Assembly (NCBI GenBank): GCA_007753675.1
Contig: CP036432.1
Span: forward strand, 284,394-348,393
Reading direction: 5' to 3'
DNA length: 64,000 nucleotides
Source: Stieleria magnilauensis
GTDB lineage: Bacteria > Planctomycetota > Planctomycetia > Pirellulales > Pirellulaceae
The notes under the pieces: model-generated
Database searches by the model: none
Seen by the model: the letters and a program-made list of their open reading frames with translations, nothing else
What the model was told of the DNA's origin: nothing
Made by a program: the position numbers and the translations under genes
Shown here: positions 39,001-49,730 of the stretch, piece by piece
Layout: each line of letters begins with the position of its first letter
Position numbering within the stretch: the first letter of the stretch is position 1

Positions 39001-42000
39001 GACTGAAATCAGATTTGACAATAGCAACCGCCTCGAAGAACGAATTGATCGCAACGGGAACTCGACGACGTTCGCCTATAACGTTGATGGCTCCCTCAGT
39101 TCGATCACGGATCCAGTCGGCTTGACTACAAATCTGAACTATGTCGATGGAAGGCTAACGTCGGTCGATGATCCGGCGGGTCGTCGAACCCTGTTCAGTG
39201 TTGCAAACAGTGGGGACCTCACATCAATCGAAGATCCTGATGGTGGTATCCGGACTTGGACTTACGATAGCGCCTCACGGATGAAGAGCGAAATCGATCA
39301 ACTCGGGCGGATGGAGTCGGTGGAATACGACAAAACAGGACGGGTGATTGGTGCTACGCGGAAAGATGGAACACAGATCTTCGTATCGCCAATCGACACG
39401 CAAGGAATCTCTTTCGGAAAGGACTCAACTGATCCTGCAAATCCTGCAAGCGTTCGCGACCTTGGTCTACCGGTTGCAATGATCGTCGACGCCAACGGCA
39501 TAGCAACGACTTTCGAACTCGATCGAGCGGGCCAGGACGAATCAGTGGCAGATCCGGAAGGGATTCACGGACAGCTTTTGAGAAATGACCTTAATCAGAT
39601 TGTGCAGTTCAATGATGGCAGAGGGAACTCGCAATGGCGATCGTATGCTGAGTCTGGAAATGTCATAAGTGTTAGAGATGAAATCACACTAGAGTCGCGA
39701 AAAGTAGAGGGTGTTCTTGCGAACACTGGTGATAAAGCTATATACGAATTCGATCTCGATCGAAATCAAACAGTCTTTCTCGATCAGGTTGTTGGTGCGG
39801 AGGTTGGTCAAAGACCAAGTCTGCGATTTGTTATCACACGCAATGAAGGCGTTTATCACGACTACGGTTCTTTTTCAATAGAAGCAGGAATAGTCCGGCT
39901 TCCACGCGGATCTTATCGGTTAACAGTCGAGAAACTGCCGAGTGCGGGACCCACGCCGTTTCAAGCTTTTATTCATCTATTCGAAGATGCAGTCGAAGTT
40001 CAAGATGGTCAAACAATCGTGGAGGGAACAACCGCAAATGTTGCGAAAATTTACAAAATAAAGGGCAACCCAGGTGACACCGTCAGCATGGAAGGATCGA
40101 TCCAAGGTCCATTCAACAATAGATTTTTTGGTTTTTCCGCATTCAATGAGTTTGGAATAGCGCTAGGGAACGGATTTTCCGATAGGCGTGACGACATTGA
40201 AGTGCCTGCATCCGGATACGTTTATGTCGTCGTACAACCGAGTTCTTTTGCAACCGATACATCGCTGAAATCATTTTCATTTCAGCTGTCGCGGCAAGTC
40301 GTAGAACCTATAACAGATAACACTGATGGAGTGGTAGAGATCGAGGTTGGCGAGTTGGTAAACGATGTTCTTCAGTCAAGGGAGGATGAAGCCATCTACA
40401 AGTTTGTTCTAGCGGAACCAACTCTTGTTTTCTTAAGAGAACGAACCCCGTTCTACCTTCCGAACGACCGAGGAATCGAATGGGAGCTTAGTGGTCACAA
40501 TGGATTGATAATTAAGGGTCATGAGTTGCAGGAAGAACACGGCCCCCTCTCCTTTGACCGAACCCAAGTAAATGGAGTATGGCTTGAGAAAGGAGAGTAC
40601 CAACTCAGGTTTTATCAGCCACATACCTTTAATCCTCCACCAAATAGATTCAGCTTTTCGCTCGTCAATGCGTCAATGGCGACGACGTTAGACTTTGAGG
40701 GGCAATCGTCAGTGCAGATGGCAGACGCACTGACGACGGGCACCAATCTCACTCAGATCGATCTAGAGAAAGATCGAGAATACTTAATTTCTGTTGACGC
40801 GAGTGAGTCAAGTGGAGCTGAACTGGTCGTCGATAATGTCCAAATATTTGACTTGGCTGGAGGCTTGGTTGCGGATTTCGGATACTCACCAAGGAAACAA
40901 TGGATTGCCATGCCGTTTAAGCCGGACAACGATGGTTCGTATTTGATCTCTGTCAAAGCGACGCTATTCTCGCCGCCGATTGAGGGGAATGACGAGTACT
41001 TCGTTACCGTTGCGGCTGGCGAGTTTTCGGAAGATCCTCCCGATCCATCAGTCAAAATTGGGCCTCAAGTCTTCACGGCTGCATCACTTGAAGGAGCGCT
41101 CTTTGAATACGATCAAGTGTTCAGCCAGCTCACTCGAAGCGTTGATGAATTGGGAAGGCAAACCCTGTTCCTTGTTGACCCCGCTACGGGCAATCAGACA
41201 GAGATGCGAGTGGTCGTTGGCGCGGTGGATGAAACCGAGGATGGCGACGATCTTATCACCCGCTACACCTACACCGGTTCGGGTTTGCTTGAGACGATGA
41301 CGGACGCGTTGGGTCGCGTCATGCGATATGAGTACGATGCGAGAGATCGTCTGAGCAGAGTCGTCGCTGCTGAAGATACGGTAGACGAGGCAATTTCGCG
41401 ATACGAGTATGACGACGCCGGGAATCAAACTGCCGTTATCGATCCGCGCGGGAACCGGACTGAGTATCAGTACGATGCGATGAATCGTGTTACCGTGATC
41501 ACGGAAGCTGATCCGGATGGCGATGGGCCGTTGCTCTCTCCCGTCACTACATTCGATTACGACTTGGCCGGCAACTTGTTGTCGACGACCGATGCCACGG
41601 GCAGCAGTGTTACCTACGTTTATGACGAGCGTGATCAGGTTGTCTCCACGACCGATGATCTCGATCAACAAACGCGTTATTCGTACGACCCCGTCGGCAA
41701 TCTTCGTGAAGTCATCGATCCGCTCGGGAACACGACGCTGAACAGCTATGACGGACGAAACCGATTGGAACGATCGGTTGATCCGGATGGCGGGGTGACG
41801 CTCTACGAGTACGACACCGACAACAATCTGGTTGCGTTGACGGACCCGGTCGGGAACCGAACGCAATTCGTCTACGACGCTCGCAATCGAATGACTGAGG
41901 AGATTGATCCGCTCGGCAATTCAACCTTCTATGTCTACGACGCCGTCGACAATCTGATCGAGGAAACGGACCGCAACGATCGGATCACCACGTTTGCCTA

Positions 42001-42058
42001 TGATGAACTTGATCGGCTAGTCCTCAATCAAGCGAACGCTAGCGTGGATTTTGCGTGA
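36020..42058 (+). pseudogene. giant dockerin + RHS/YD-repeat surface protein, 5' part, interrupted by IS1380
   Basis: The host frame runs from ATG 36020 and is broken by the element at 42022; the stop at 42058 lies in the IS. The N-terminus is basic and carries ESLEDRRLLNVDW (LEPR-XLL type). Two dockerin loops follow (ALQVINEIARRE, DVNGSDTVSPIDALQVINGI). Next come a beta-sandwich and regulatory-like domain (SGKVIDVDTTPIAGLQVELAG), an RHS entry region (SYQSQGVNRNLTFVYDSLRA) and YD repeats such as DRNGNSTTFAYNVDG. Bases ~39660-41090 encode PPC-like beta domains and are visibly richer in A/T than the rest, suggesting a later insertion. More YD repeats run up to DELDRLV at the break. Joined to 43874-45554 the protein would be 2560 residues. 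Confidence 0.88.
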
Positions 42059-43867
42059 CGCTTTCGGATTTTTGAGGCGCAGCAGCACGCTTGGGAGCAC
42101 TGCTCCTTATTGGAAATTCGCATGGTATCGTGCTCATAAATTCGCTTCTCTCGGGTTAGGCGTTAGCGGCGGTACCGAAGCATCCGGACTTCGGCTTCGT
42201 TGGTTTCGACGTGTCACGTTCGAAGCGGCATCGCAATATGGTCACTGAGTGTGAACAAGTTTTCGACGCCGAGACGGTATGTCAAAATCCGCAGCTTCAG
42301 TTGACGCGATGAGCGGATGACTTGGGCCGGAATCTGGATCAACGAAGTCAAGAACGTCGAGAACTCCATTTTGATCACACGATCACGAAGGCGTTTTCGC
42401 GTCTTTCTCTGCCCGGGATTCCCTTTGACGCGGACCATCATTCCACTCCAAAGCTTCAGCGTCCAGGCAAGAGAAGCAATCAACATGTACGCCCAGTTGC
42501 TTTCCAGCGAATCCAGCGGCGCGGTCAATGCGTGACTCGCCTTGAGCTGGCTAATCGTGTTTTCCTGATCACAGCGATTGTTGCCGTCTCCGATCAGTTC
42601 ACGCGACTGTTTTTCTTCCTTTGGTTCGTTGCTGATGTAGAAGAAGTACTTTTCGGTGCTGAACAAGAATTGCTGCCCACTCGTGACGTCGATGTCTTTG
42701 CGAACGGCAACCATCCGGTAGGGACGCTTGCAATTGCCAGGCTGATACGGGAACTCGGCATAGCTTTCAGCACGCAGCTTCTTGTTCTCGTAGCCGTTTT
42801 CTACGACGATTTCCTCTTTGTAGTTGGGTCGTTTTGCACGCGGATTCTCAGAAGTCTTTTTCTGCCGCCGAAGCGGTTTCCATGCTGATTCGTCGAGGGA
42901 GTCGGCAATTGCGGTCAGTGTTTTGTTGGCGTCATAGCCAAACACGAAACGGACATCCTGCGCGTCCCATCGATCGAGATGTTGGGTTGACGAAAAGTCC
43001 GTGTCGCCACGCAACAGGATCTTTCGAAACCCAGCATTGCGACATAGTTCGATCGCCCTGTCAAAGTAGAACGATGAGCCTTCACCGCTCGGGCGATTGC
43101 CGCTGCGGTTGGCCAGGTACAGTAACTCGTTGGTTTCCGCGAGCGTAACGACCAGTGGATGGTAGCCCCATTGTCCTTTGTAGTTGATTCCGATGCCCTC
43201 TTTCTTTTCACCGCAAGTCTCGACCATCGTGCCATCGGCTTCAATGGTGGCCTGCTCGAAGAACGCATCGGATTGTTGTTTCCAAACCTTCTTGCGTGCC
43301 ACGTTGATTCCCTGCATCAATAGCAGTAGCTTGAAGCCATCAAAACGACGGCAAAAGTCACCAGCAGTTGTCGGATCGGGAATCCGTTCAGCGCCCAGTG
43401 CGTCCAGATACGCCTCGTCGGTGCGGCGATGCTCCAAATGTTCGAGGCAGGTCCCACCGGCCAATAGATTCAGGGCAATGTTGAGCACGTGATCGGCTTC
43501 GTCGTACGGCGCGTGAAGCTTGAACACCGGTGCGGACTGGTTGATGTGCTTTCGCAATCCGAGTTGCTCGACAAGCTGCATGACCATGCCGATACCGCCA
43601 CAGGAAACCGCCTCAACTTTCTCGGCCAGTTCGTACTTTGCCCGCAAGGGGCGAATCATGGGCGTATGTGTCTTACCCTTCTTCTTGTCGATACGTTGTA
43701 GAAGAACTCGCTTGCGGCGCAGCAACCGACGGCGTAAGTTGTCGTTCACTCGAAATCCTCCGTTGAGTGAGTGCGTTGAAGTTGTCGTTATCTCCAATAC
43801 ACCCGCAAAACGCCGAGGGTTTCGAGTTTTTTCAATTTTTCACCATCAAGCGTTCGCTTGATTGAGG
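42022..43867 (-). mobile_element. IS1380-family insertion sequence, 1846 bp, with perfect 19-bp ends and 6-bp target duplication
   Basis: The terminal repeats CCTCAATCAAGCGAACGCT at 42022-42040 and its complement at 43849-43867 match over all 19 bases. The flanks carry GCTAGT at 42016-42021 and 43868-43873. Six bases is slightly longer than the four usually quoted for this family, so part may be coincidence. Deleting the element and one GCTAGT restores the interrupted RHS frame exactly, so the insertion is precise and probably recent. Confidence 0.92.
42214..43797 (-). CDS. IS1380-family transposase
   Basis: The 527-residue transposase fills the element and runs opposite to the interrupted gene. 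It has an N-terminal basic region, RRRLLRRKRVLLQR. The DDE domain includes EATIEADGTMVETCGEKK and FRKILLRGDTDFSSTQHLDRW, which hold acidic residues fitting the catalytic triad. The C-terminal part, with DQENTISQLKASHALTAPLD, fits the conserved Glu region of the IS1380/DDE group 1 family. The length is within the usual 420-530 range. The frame is intact. Confidence 0.9.
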   Translation of the reverse strand: MEITTTSTHSLNGGFRVNDNLRRRLLRRKRVLLQRIDKKKGKTHTPMIRPLRAKYELAEKVEAVSCGGIGMVMQLVEQLGLRKHINQSAPVFKLHAPYDEADHVLNIALNLLAGGTCLEHLEHRRTDEAYLDALGAERIPDPTTAGDFCRRFDGFKLLLLMQGINVARKKVWKQQSDAFFEQATIEADGTMVETCGEKKEGIGINYKGQWGYHPLVVTLAETNELLYLANRSGNRPSGEGSSFYFDRAIELCRNAGFRKILLRGDTDFSSTQHLDRWDAQDVRFVFGYDANKTLTAIADSLDESAWKPLRRQKKTSENPRAKRPNYKEEIVVENGYENKKLRAESYAEFPYQPGNCKRPYRMVAVRKDIDVTSGQQFLFSTEKYFFYISNEPKEEKQSRELIGDGNNRCDQENTISQLKASHALTAPLDSLESNWAYMLIASLAWTLKLWSGMMVRVKGNPGQRKTRKRLRDRVIKMEFSTFLTSLIQIPAQVIRSSRQLKLRILTYRLGVENLFTLSDHIAMPLRT

Positions 43868-43871
43868 GCTA

Positions 43872-45554
43872 GTGGAAGAAACCTGGATCGATCCGGATGG
43901 AACCACGGTCGTCAACACCATCAACTACGAATACGACAAGATCGGGAACCTGCTGGAAGTCTTTGACCAGTACAGCCACCTGACCTACACGTATGATTCG
44001 CTCAATCGTGTGACTTCCTTCGACAATGCCGGAACACCAGACGCACCCAACTCTGTCCTGACCTACACCTACGATTCGGTCGGGAACGTCTTGACCGTAA
44101 GCGATATGATCGATGGGGTGGCTGGGGCGGTGACCGAGTACGAATACGACGGTCTCAACCGCGTCAAAACGATCAAGCAATCGGGGAGCAATGTTTCCGA
44201 GAAGCTGATCGACTACGTATACAACGAAATCGGTCAATACGACCAAGTACTCCGCTATTCCGATCTGACACGCACCAACCTCGTTGTCGGAACGGATTAC
44301 GAATATGACGAGATCAATCGCTTAGCCGATTTGCGACATACGGACAACGCCGACGAAGTCCTCGCGTTCTTCACCTACGGTCATGACGCAGCCAGTCGCA
44401 TCACCGAGATCACCGACGTCAACGGATTGACCGAGTTCGCGTACGACAACCGCAGCCAACTCATCGAAGCCGATCGAGCCGACACCGACCCACGCGTCGA
44501 CGAGTTCTATCAGTACGACGCCAACGGCAACCGCATCGCCAGCCACCTCCACGGAGACGGCTACGAAACCGGCCCCGCCAACCGCCTACTCTCGGACGGA
44601 ACCTACAACTATGAGTACGACGATGAAGGAAATATGGTGCGCCGAACTAACATTGAAAGCGGCGAATATCGAATGTTTGAATGGGACCACCGAAATCGAC
44701 TGATGAAGGTGGAGGACTTCAACACGGCAGAGACGTCAATCAATGTTGCCGTGATGGCCTATGACGCTGTAGATCGGAGAGTCCGCCGCATGACTGACAC
44801 CGACGGCTCAGGGCCGACCGCCGCAACTACACTCCACTTCGTCTACGATCACTCGCAAGTGATTGCTGATGTTGGCGATGCGGACACTTCTGCTCGCTAC
44901 CTCTACGGTCCAACGATTGATAGTCTTGAGTTTACCGAAAGCTCTGACGGCAGTTTTGCAGCCTTGACTGATCACCTTGGGTCGGTTTCGTCGCTGCATA
45001 AATCGGGGCAATCGATTGAGCAGTCCGAATACGACAGCTTTGGAGTCACTGACAATGGAGTAGCTAGGGTTGGATATACCGGCCGCGAATTCGACGATTC
45101 TATTGGGCTGCAATTCAGTCGGGCAAGATACTACGAAGCAAACAATGGACGGTTTCTATCTAACGATCCGATCGGGTTTGCTGGTGACGATGTGAATCTT
45201 TATCGCTACGTCGCCAACTCACCACTGCATTTCACGGATCCGACCGGCAACAACTTCCTGTTCTTTAGCCTGGTGGGCTTGGGACTGGCAGGTGCAGCGT
45301 TCTACTGGAGCGTAGAAACCAACCAAGATTCGATGTCAAACGCTGTGCAGCTCGGCCGAGATGATATGAATGGTGTGACGGGACAGGATTTAATCGATAG
45401 TGCAGGTAACGCAGTTAATTCACAACGAAAACAAGCGATCATTAGCCAAAAAACTGGAGAAGTAACCTCGCAACCCACACAAGTGGAAGTGATACCTGCT
45501 TGGTTGAAGGATCTTTTAGAAGATCGGTCGCCACGCAATCCGTCCTGTGAATAG
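43872..45554 (+). pseudogene. giant RHS-repeat protein, 3' part with RHS core end and variable C-terminal tip
   Basis: This is the downstream half of the gene broken at 42021; the host frame resumes at 43874. The GTG at 43872 falls in the duplicated target and could allow separate translation. It carries about ten YD repeats (ITDVNGLTEFAYDNRSQLIE and others). The RHS core end YYEANNGRFLSNDPIGFAG-D-NLYRYV follows, then a DPTG motif that in polymorphic toxins marks the cut before the toxin. The tip after DPTG is about 100 residues, starts with a membrane-like helix (FFSLVGLGLAGAAFYW) and matches no toxin family I know. Polymorphic-toxin function is therefore only possible. Confidence 0.85.
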
Positions 45555-45578
45555 AAGCAACCAGCCGCCGATATGCGT

Positions 45579-45818
45579 TCAGCCTTCTTTTGCAAATGTC
45601 ACGAACCAGTCGATTGGAAGCAACAAAGTAAACCGCAGGACGGAAAGAAGTGGTACCGGAACAAACTTGCTGGTTAGGTAGATATCCGCCGTAGCAGCAA
45701 TAACATACAGAGCAGATCCGAAGACAAGCCAAAGTCGCTTCTCGACCTTCGTCAAGGTGGCTTGGTACTTCGTGCTTTTTATTGCGATCTTAACAATCGT
45801 CTTACCAACATCAACCAT
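45579..45818 (-). CDS. small two-helix membrane protein (hypothetical)
   Basis: The 79-residue product has two probable membrane helices, WLVFGSALYVIAATADIYL and LLSVLRFTLLLPIDWFVTF, after a basic N-terminal stretch. No family is known to me. It lies tail to tail with the RHS C-terminal tip, where immunity genes often sit, but immunity genes normally follow on the same strand. It also abuts the start of the next gene, and the two starts are then divergent. No strong ribosome-binding site is visible, so the gene is uncertain. Confidence 0.4.
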   Translation of the reverse strand: MVDVGKTIVKIAIKSTKYQATLTKVEKRLWLVFGSALYVIAATADIYLTSKFVPVPLLSVLRFTLLLPIDWFVTFAKEG

Positions 45819-45833
45819 CTTACAAAATCAATT

Positions 45834-47720
45834 ATGCTTGATGCAAATACGATGCTCAAGCTTTATTTTTATCTACAAGAGTTTATTGATATTTACGGTC
45901 GGTTGAGGTGTTCAGTGTTTCTGCATTTTCAGACTTTAGAAAACCGTTTGTGTTTGTCTTATGTTTTGCAGAGTCCTATGCTCATGCTTGATGTGAACGG
46001 CTCCACACGCGTGACAGTAGCCGATGCTTTGTATGTGATCAACGAGCTCGGACGGTCGGGTGTTCTCAATGACCAAACACCTGATTTGTCCTGTGACACG
46101 AATGGTGACGGACGAGTAAGTCCGATTGACGCGTTGCTTGTTATCAACGCACTCGCGCGTTACTCAGAGCCGTTGACACTATTCGCAAGCCTATCGACAG
46201 GGGATGATCCAAATGCGAATGGAGTTGCTGTTAGCAATTCAATCGAATTCACAGGATCGACTCTTACGGGCGTGCGTGTCGATGCTTTTCTAAAGAATTC
46301 GGCGAACATTGAAGAAGCAATCACGCCGACTATGTCGGATGAACGTGGCGACTTCACACTTTCTTTTCCGATTGCCCCCGGTCAAAACAGCATTACGATC
46401 AATGCGACCGATCCTTTGGGTCGGACGCAGTCATTGACGAAAACCGTTCGTCGCGGCGACATCCTGACGGATTGGAATGCGACGGTTCTGAATGTTGTCC
46501 GGGAATGGACAACGTACGACGACGATCCGTATGAAGACCGGATCGTGCATTCGCGACCACCGGAGGTTGCTCGGAATTTGGCGATGATTCACACCGCCAT
46601 GTTCGATGCGATCAATGCGATTGAGGGAGGGTACAAACCCTATTTGGTTGGCTTGCCTGCGCCAGAGATGGCTTCACCCGAAGCTGCTGCCGCGGCCGCA
46701 GCTTACCGTGTGGCAATCGAAGTCTATCCCGATGCCGACGAAATGGCGTACTGGAACGCAACCCTCGCCGAGTCACTTTCAATCGTTCCAGATGGCACGG
46801 CGAAAGAAGCAGGAATTGTGTTTGGCACTCAGGTTGGCGAAGCGATGCTTTCGCTTCGTGCCAATGATGGATCGAGCGGTGTTTCCAAGTATGCGCCCAG
46901 CAACGAAGTTGGAGATTGGAATCGCACCTATCCGAACTTTCTGCCTCCACTGATTCCGCACTGGCGAAATGTCACGCCGTTCGGATTGAATTCACCCGGT
47001 CAGTTTCGTCCCGATCCGCCACCGGCCGTTTCCAGCCAAGAATACGCTGATGCGGTCGACGAAGTGATGGATCTTGGGCGGCTGGACAGCCGAGGCCGCA
47101 CCGAAGATCAAACTGAAATCGCTATTTTCTGGGCAGACGGATCCGGAACCTTCACGCCTCCCGGACACTGGAACCAAATTGCCGCCGATGTCGTGCTTGA
47201 GCAAGATAATTCGCTGCTTGAGAACGCACGCATATTTGCTCTGCTCAATCTTGCCTTGGCCGATGCTGGGATTTCTGCATGGGATGCCAAGTACGAATAC
47301 GATCTTTGGCGCCCTATCGACGCGATCCAGCAAGGTGATCAGGACGGAAACAGTCTGACCAATGCTGATCCGACATGGCTCCCACTGCTGCTCAACCCAC
47401 CGTTTCCAACCTACACATCTGGACATAGCACGTTCAGCGGAGCCGCCGACGCGGTCCTGACCGTCCTTCTCGGCGAAGACATCGCCTTCACCAGCCAGAT
47501 CGACGCCCAAGCCGCCCCCGGGCAACGGCCCCTCGATCCCAGCCTGATCGTCACCCGAGAATTCAACAGCTTCACCGAAGCCGCCGAAGAAGCCGGTCTA
47601 AGCCGAATTTATGGAGGCATCCACTTCAACTTCGACAACACCGCCGGCCTCAACTCAGGCCGTCTTGTCGGAACGCACGTGGTGAGCAATGTCCTGAAAC
47701 CAACCGAACAGCAAACGTAG
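45834..47720 (+). CDS. exported vanadium-haloperoxidase-like (PAP2 superfamily) protein with dockerin repeats
   Basis: The ~628-residue protein has the leader variant FQTLENRLCLS, then dockerin loops (DVNGSTRVTVADALYVINEL, DTNGDGRVSPIDALLVINAL). A bacterial Ig-like domain follows near 120-210. The C-terminal domain is the helical PAP2/vanadium haloperoxidase fold, with NLAMIHTAMFDAINAIEGGY and the active-site parts FPTYTSGHSTFSGAADAVL and SRIYGGIHFNFDN. The conserved Ser-Gly-His and the later Arg/His of the vanadate or phosphate pocket are present. It should act outside the cytoplasm as haloperoxidase or phosphatase. The start at ATG 45834 avoids overlap with the leftward small gene; 45852 is another option. 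Confidence 0.82.
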   Translation: MLDANTMLKLYFYLQEFIDIYGRLRCSVFLHFQTLENRLCLSYVLQSPMLMLDVNGSTRVTVADALYVINELGRSGVLNDQTPDLSCDTNGDGRVSPIDALLVINALARYSEPLTLFASLSTGDDPNANGVAVSNSIEFTGSTLTGVRVDAFLKNSANIEEAITPTMSDERGDFTLSFPIAPGQNSITINATDPLGRTQSLTKTVRRGDILTDWNATVLNVVREWTTYDDDPYEDRIVHSRPPEVARNLAMIHTAMFDAINAIEGGYKPYLVGLPAPEMASPEAAAAAAAYRVAIEVYPDADEMAYWNATLAESLSIVPDGTAKEAGIVFGTQVGEAMLSLRANDGSSGVSKYAPSNEVGDWNRTYPNFLPPLIPHWRNVTPFGLNSPGQFRPDPPPAVSSQEYADAVDEVMDLGRLDSRGRTEDQTEIAIFWADGSGTFTPPGHWNQIAADVVLEQDNSLLENARIFALLNLALADAGISAWDAKYEYDLWRPIDAIQQGDQDGNSLTNADPTWLPLLLNPPFPTYTSGHSTFSGAADAVLTVLLGEDIAFTSQIDAQAAPGQRPLDPSLIVTREFNSFTEAAEEAGLSRIYGGIHFNFDNTAGLNSGRLVGTHVVSNVLKPTEQQT

Positions 47721-47736
47721 GGTTGGTCGAACGCAA

Positions 47737-49488
47737 TTAATGAATTCGCATTCCAAAAAGTCCGCCGGTATCCGACGCGTCGTTGATCGCAACCGGATTG
47801 CGAAATCTCTGGGCATCAAAGTCGGGGCTGAATTCGGCAGCCTCAAGCTGATCAGAGTTGAGCGTCACGATGTACTGAAAACCATGCTTCGCGCTCTGCT
47901 CCGCGCCAATCTCCAATGCCTTTCCCACTTGTCTGCTATCCATCCCGTCAAACAAATGGCTGTCATGAACCAAGAATCCGGGAGACTTGTCCTGCTTCGC
48001 CCAGAGAACTGCTAGCGTCATATCGAAACAGAAAATTTGCATGTTTCGAATGCCCTTGCTCTCCTTGCCTTCAACAACGATTGAGAACTCAGGGCCGTTA
48101 TCCTTAGGTTCAATGACAAGGCTGCCTTCGTGGTCAGAAATTCGCTGCGAGAAGTCTTCAAAGATGATGATCGCCTCATTCAGGGTCGCAGCCCGATCAT
48201 CCAAGTCTGTTGTCAGTTGCTTTTTGATCTGCGCCCTTTCGATGGTTAATTCAGTCGACTGCGATTCCAGTTGACGTGCCAATTCAGACTTCTTTCTGAG
48301 CTCCTCTAAAGTTGCTTGCTGCCGTGAAAGTTCTTCCTGCAGACGTGTGTACTGATCAAGCGCACCATGAGCAGCAAGTGTGCTTAGAATCTCGCGCCGA
48401 CGCACGTCGAGCCGAGCCATCGTTTCCTCTCTCGTGGAAATCTGACTCCTTGCGTCGTCAACTTCTCCTTGAAGATGTAGCTGGCGGTTTTTGAGGATGG
48501 CTTTGTGAAACTCCTTGACATCATTCAATTGTCTCGTCACGAGTTCGGGAAGAATGATCCCGATTTCTCTGTACATCCCAGCAAGTTCGGACTGCAGCGG
48601 TGGGCGTTCCTCGACGAGTACTTTTTCCAGTGTCTCGATTTTTTCTCGATCCAACGTGTTCTGGTTCGTCAACTCTGAGATCTGAACTGCAAGCGTCGAA
48701 GCTTCTTGCTCTAGCTCCCGGTATTCGGGCAGTACCTCGAAGCCCTCAAGTTCGACTTTCAATTTGTTGACGTGCCGTTCGGCTACGGTCAGCCTGGTAC
48801 GTAACTCTCCAACATGTCCAACCAAGTTCCCGAGTGCCCCGCCTTTTGCTTCGCGACGGAGTGTTTCAAGCGATTTCTCTTTCAGCCGAATCAACTGAAG
48901 CTCGTGCGAGATTTGCCAATCGAGGCCCAGTAAGAACGAAAGATTGACCTGGACATCCCAGTTTTGCTGCTTGGAAGATTGCTTTTGTGCCTCCTGGAAT
49001 CCTCCACTCGAATCTCGGCGGACAAAGTAAGAAAGAAGCGATCGGAACGTCGGAGAATACGAATCCGTATCGTCGGGCAGATCAAACATTTGCGAACCCA
49101 ATACGGTCCGCCAGTTTGTCACGCTGATTCGTTCTTCTCCCGAATCCCTGTGAAGCTTGGGCTTGACGGGCCAGTCGTCGTAAACCCCGTCTACAACCAT
49201 CCTACTCTTTTCCTGGCCAGATCTACTTGCAGTGGTTCGATCTCCATTCAAATCGAACGACATCGAGAAGTGTTCATTGATCAAAGAGTCGAATCGAAAA
49301 ATCGAGTCGGCATCACATTTTGACCCTAAGACGAAGTCAATGATTCGGATCAGGCTCGATTTGCCCGAACCATTTCGGGTTTGTCGATCCGACGCGTTTT
49401 CGCTCTTGTCCGCAACAATCAGATTGAGGCCGGAATTCAGCGAAATCGACTTGAAGGACTTGAGCGAGCTCGTGATGCTGTGAATCAT
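47737..49488 (-). CDS. ABC-3C system SMC-like ATPase (DUF2326 family)
   Basis: The 583-residue protein has Walker A TRNGSGKSSLIRIIDFVLG near residues 37-55. A long central coiled coil runs about 190-440 (LKEKSLETLRREAKGG to QLESQSTELTIERAQIKKQL). The C-terminal head has FCFDMTLAVLWAKQDKSPGF, with LVHDSHLFDGMDSRQVGKAL in the Walker B / D-loop region. This is the DUF2326 type of ATPase used in ABC-three-component systems, a predicted defence class. It overlaps the middle-component gene by ATGA, so the three genes 50638-47737 are one operon. The ATPase presumably senses an invader and controls the nuclease-like partner; that mechanism is inferred from published comparative work. Confidence 0.88.
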   Translation of the reverse strand: MIHSITSSLKSFKSISLNSGLNLIVADKSENASDRQTRNGSGKSSLIRIIDFVLGSKCDADSIFRFDSLINEHFSMSFDLNGDRTTASRSGQEKSRMVVDGVYDDWPVKPKLHRDSGEERISVTNWRTVLGSQMFDLPDDTDSYSPTFRSLLSYFVRRDSSGGFQEAQKQSSKQQNWDVQVNLSFLLGLDWQISHELQLIRLKEKSLETLRREAKGGALGNLVGHVGELRTRLTVAERHVNKLKVELEGFEVLPEYRELEQEASTLAVQISELTNQNTLDREKIETLEKVLVEERPPLQSELAGMYREIGIILPELVTRQLNDVKEFHKAILKNRQLHLQGEVDDARSQISTREETMARLDVRRREILSTLAAHGALDQYTRLQEELSRQQATLEELRKKSELARQLESQSTELTIERAQIKKQLTTDLDDRAATLNEAIIIFEDFSQRISDHEGSLVIEPKDNGPEFSIVVEGKESKGIRNMQIFCFDMTLAVLWAKQDKSPGFLVHDSHLFDGMDSRQVGKALEIGAEQSAKHGFQYIVTLNSDQLEAAEFSPDFDAQRFRNPVAINDASDTGGLFGMRIH

Positions 49489-49730
49489 TGCTGCCTCTCT
49501 TGGCGAACAATGAGCCCAGATGAAAGCTGAATTGCCCCTATGCTAAAAAGCATTGTCAACGCAAGAATGAACCAATCGAATGAAACCCTTACTCCAGCTT
49601 CATTGCATTCATTCTGGAATTTCGCCCAAAGCGATGACACCGAGTGAGGCTGTGCAAGCAGCCCAAGTATCAATGCTCCGATACCCAGCAACGACCGTTC
49701 AGGCGACAGGTGTTTTGTCGGCAGGATCAT
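49485..49730 (-). CDS. ABC-3C middle component (MC6-like small protein)
   Basis: The 81-residue protein starts MILPTKHLSPERSLLGIGA and continues with LLAQPHSVSSLWAKF and SFDWFILALTMLFSIGAIQL. This is the pattern of the small middle component type 6, which bridges the ATPase and the C-terminal-domain effector. It overlaps both neighbours by four bases, which argues for tight translational coupling and fixed stoichiometry. The later part looks hydrophobic, but this is normal for the family and need not mean a membrane location. Confidence 0.85.
   Translation of the reverse strand: MILPTKHLSPERSLLGIGALILGLLAQPHSVSSLWAKFQNECNEAGVRVSFDWFILALTMLFSIGAIQLSSGLIVRQERQQ

Noticed and set aside
41084-41866. 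260-residue minus-strand frame opposite the RHS YD repeats
   Set aside because: Shadow of the repeat-coding frame; the plus strand shows clear YD repeats.
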